Positions 62,946 through 64,000 of a stretch of 64,000 bases of DNA are shown piece after piece. The stretch comes from Lotus japonicus (taxonomy: Eukaryota > Streptophyta > Magnoliopsida > Fabales > Fabaceae). The stretch is from the NCBI RefSeq assembly GCF_012489685.1, contig NC_080041.1, positions 105,059,760-105,123,759 on the forward strand. Direction: 5' to 3'. A program made the translations under genes and the position numbers. The notes beneath the pieces were generated by a model. It was not told where the DNA came from and did not search any database. It saw nothing but the letters and a program-made list of their open reading frames with translations. How positions within the stretch are numbered: the stretch's first letter is position 1; every line of letters starts with the position of its first letter.

Positions 62946-64000
62946 AACACATTAGCGAATGACATCACATCCATATATTGCTCCCAAAACTTTAAGATAT
63001 GAGATGTGTATGTCATTTTACCTATATTCTATTCAGCACTTATATTTTTCATCTCAATGTGACTTCTTTATCTATTTTTTATTTTCTTACTCACACTTGA
63101 AGTATCTAATTGGATTGGATAATTTTTTCTTCAAAATAGATCCAACTCAATTTGCAAACGAATACCCCTAATGGGATCTAAAAGTAGTTAAAAAATGGCC
63201 GTTTAAGTTGTTTTCTTTATTATTATAAGGGGAAAAGAACACGATGATCTTTTATTGTCATGTATTTTTTTTTTTGGTTACAGAAGAAAGAAAAAAACAT
63301 GACAATAAAGGATTGGAGCCAAGTATTGGAGAATTAAGTAAGACTTTCACTTTTTCAAATATCATAACGCTCAATACCTTTGTTTGTTGAATTATTTTGT
63401 CCAAATTTCTATTATATACTTTTAATAGACTAAGTCACCTCTCGCTCTCTCAGTCAATGTTTTCAATTGAAGAAAAAAATATGATCACTAAGAGCAGACT
63501 CTTACTGGAGACAAGGAGTATCTTCTCATCAACCACAAATTGACTTAGATCGTTCTGGGATAACAAAATTGAAATTTTGATCATTTCTGTACTAGTCAAG
63601 AGACTGACACATCAAAATTAAAAGTTCATAAAAGTTCAATTGGAGGTTCTACTGCAGGCGTGGAACCCTCTTAGCTCCATGGCCCTATGCATCACTGACA
63701 TGGACAATGAAACCAAGTAGTTTGCAGCAAAAACTGCCACCCAAGGCTGCTCATACGAAAGGACATACATGATCAAATTCAAACAAATTACAATTTCGGA
63801 GAAGGAATACAATCATTTCAATACAATCAATTTCCAAGGGGAGAGGTAGCTAAAATTCCAATCTCTGAACTAGAGGCTAAACTACATCTCAAATGCCTAA
63901 AACTATCAACAAATACCAAAGGGTTCCAAATATCCATAGAAACGTAAAGGAGCAAAAAACCTAATGAAATTCAATCACCCCCTCCTAAGTAACCCCTCGT
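62946..64000. other. Downstream flank, no supported gene
   Basis: An inverted repeat with arms TTTATTGTCATGT and ACATGACAATAAA lies at about 63249-63311 (short fold-back). On the minus strand at about 63610-63770 a 50-codon open stretch (QPWVAVFAANYLVSLSMSVM) could be the end of a gene entering from the right, but no domain is recognised. The rest is AT-rich. Confidence 0.3.

Noticed and set aside
63610..63770. Minus-strand 50-codon open stretch (QPWVAVFAANYLVSLSMSVM)
   Set aside because: Reads like protein, but no family, splice partner or longer frame could be supported within the window.

Overview
The window reads as a repeat-rich plant nuclear genome, most likely a legume. It has Copia/SIRE, Athila-like and Tat-type Ty3/gypsy LTR retrotransposons, a PIF/Harbinger transposon, a hAT element, Helitron-like ends, MITEs and SINE-like pieces, with GT-AG introns and a plant NLR. 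No prokaryotic signal was seen. The species is not assigned.

The only host gene I can support is a broken BED zinc-finger NLR on the + strand. A BED exon lies at 29981-30251. Six copies (four intact, two decayed) of a tiny linker exon follow between 41997 and 58256. The coiled-coil/NB-ARC/LRR exon starts at 60747 and runs to about 62945. All intact pieces join in phase 1, so the gene spans at least 33 kb, or about 60 kb if the 5' UTR exon guessed near 2.9 kb is right. A 185-bp Mutator-type MITE splits its NB-ARC exon, and the LRR carries a deletion with a frameshift.

Layout. 1-2529: 3' end of a Tat-like LTR retrotransposon with an antisense plant-mobile-domain gene. 3164-29178: a PIF/Harbinger element (TTA target duplication, minus strand). 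Both of its genes are cut by LTR elements: a non-autonomous Athila-like element at 5167-13967 (duplication GATTC) in the Myb/SANT gene, and a SIRE/Copia element at 15198-26690 (duplication TTTCC) in the transposase. 31679-41478: a Tat-type element (duplication GCTAG) in NLR intron 1, with a spliced antisense gene. 42376-46441: a hAT element (duplication CTCACATG) containing a Helitron-like insertion. 46450-60740: introns with duplicated linker exons, MITEs, SINE/LINE-type insertions and old LTR relics. 62946-64000: no supported gene.

A theme runs through the window. Each of the four LTR elements carries an extra gene with its own apparent promoter between its gag/pol region and its 3' LTR. 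Three of these are antisense to the element and one is in sense with a 5' UTR intron. All coding calls are from reading frames and motif recognition; no database search was possible.
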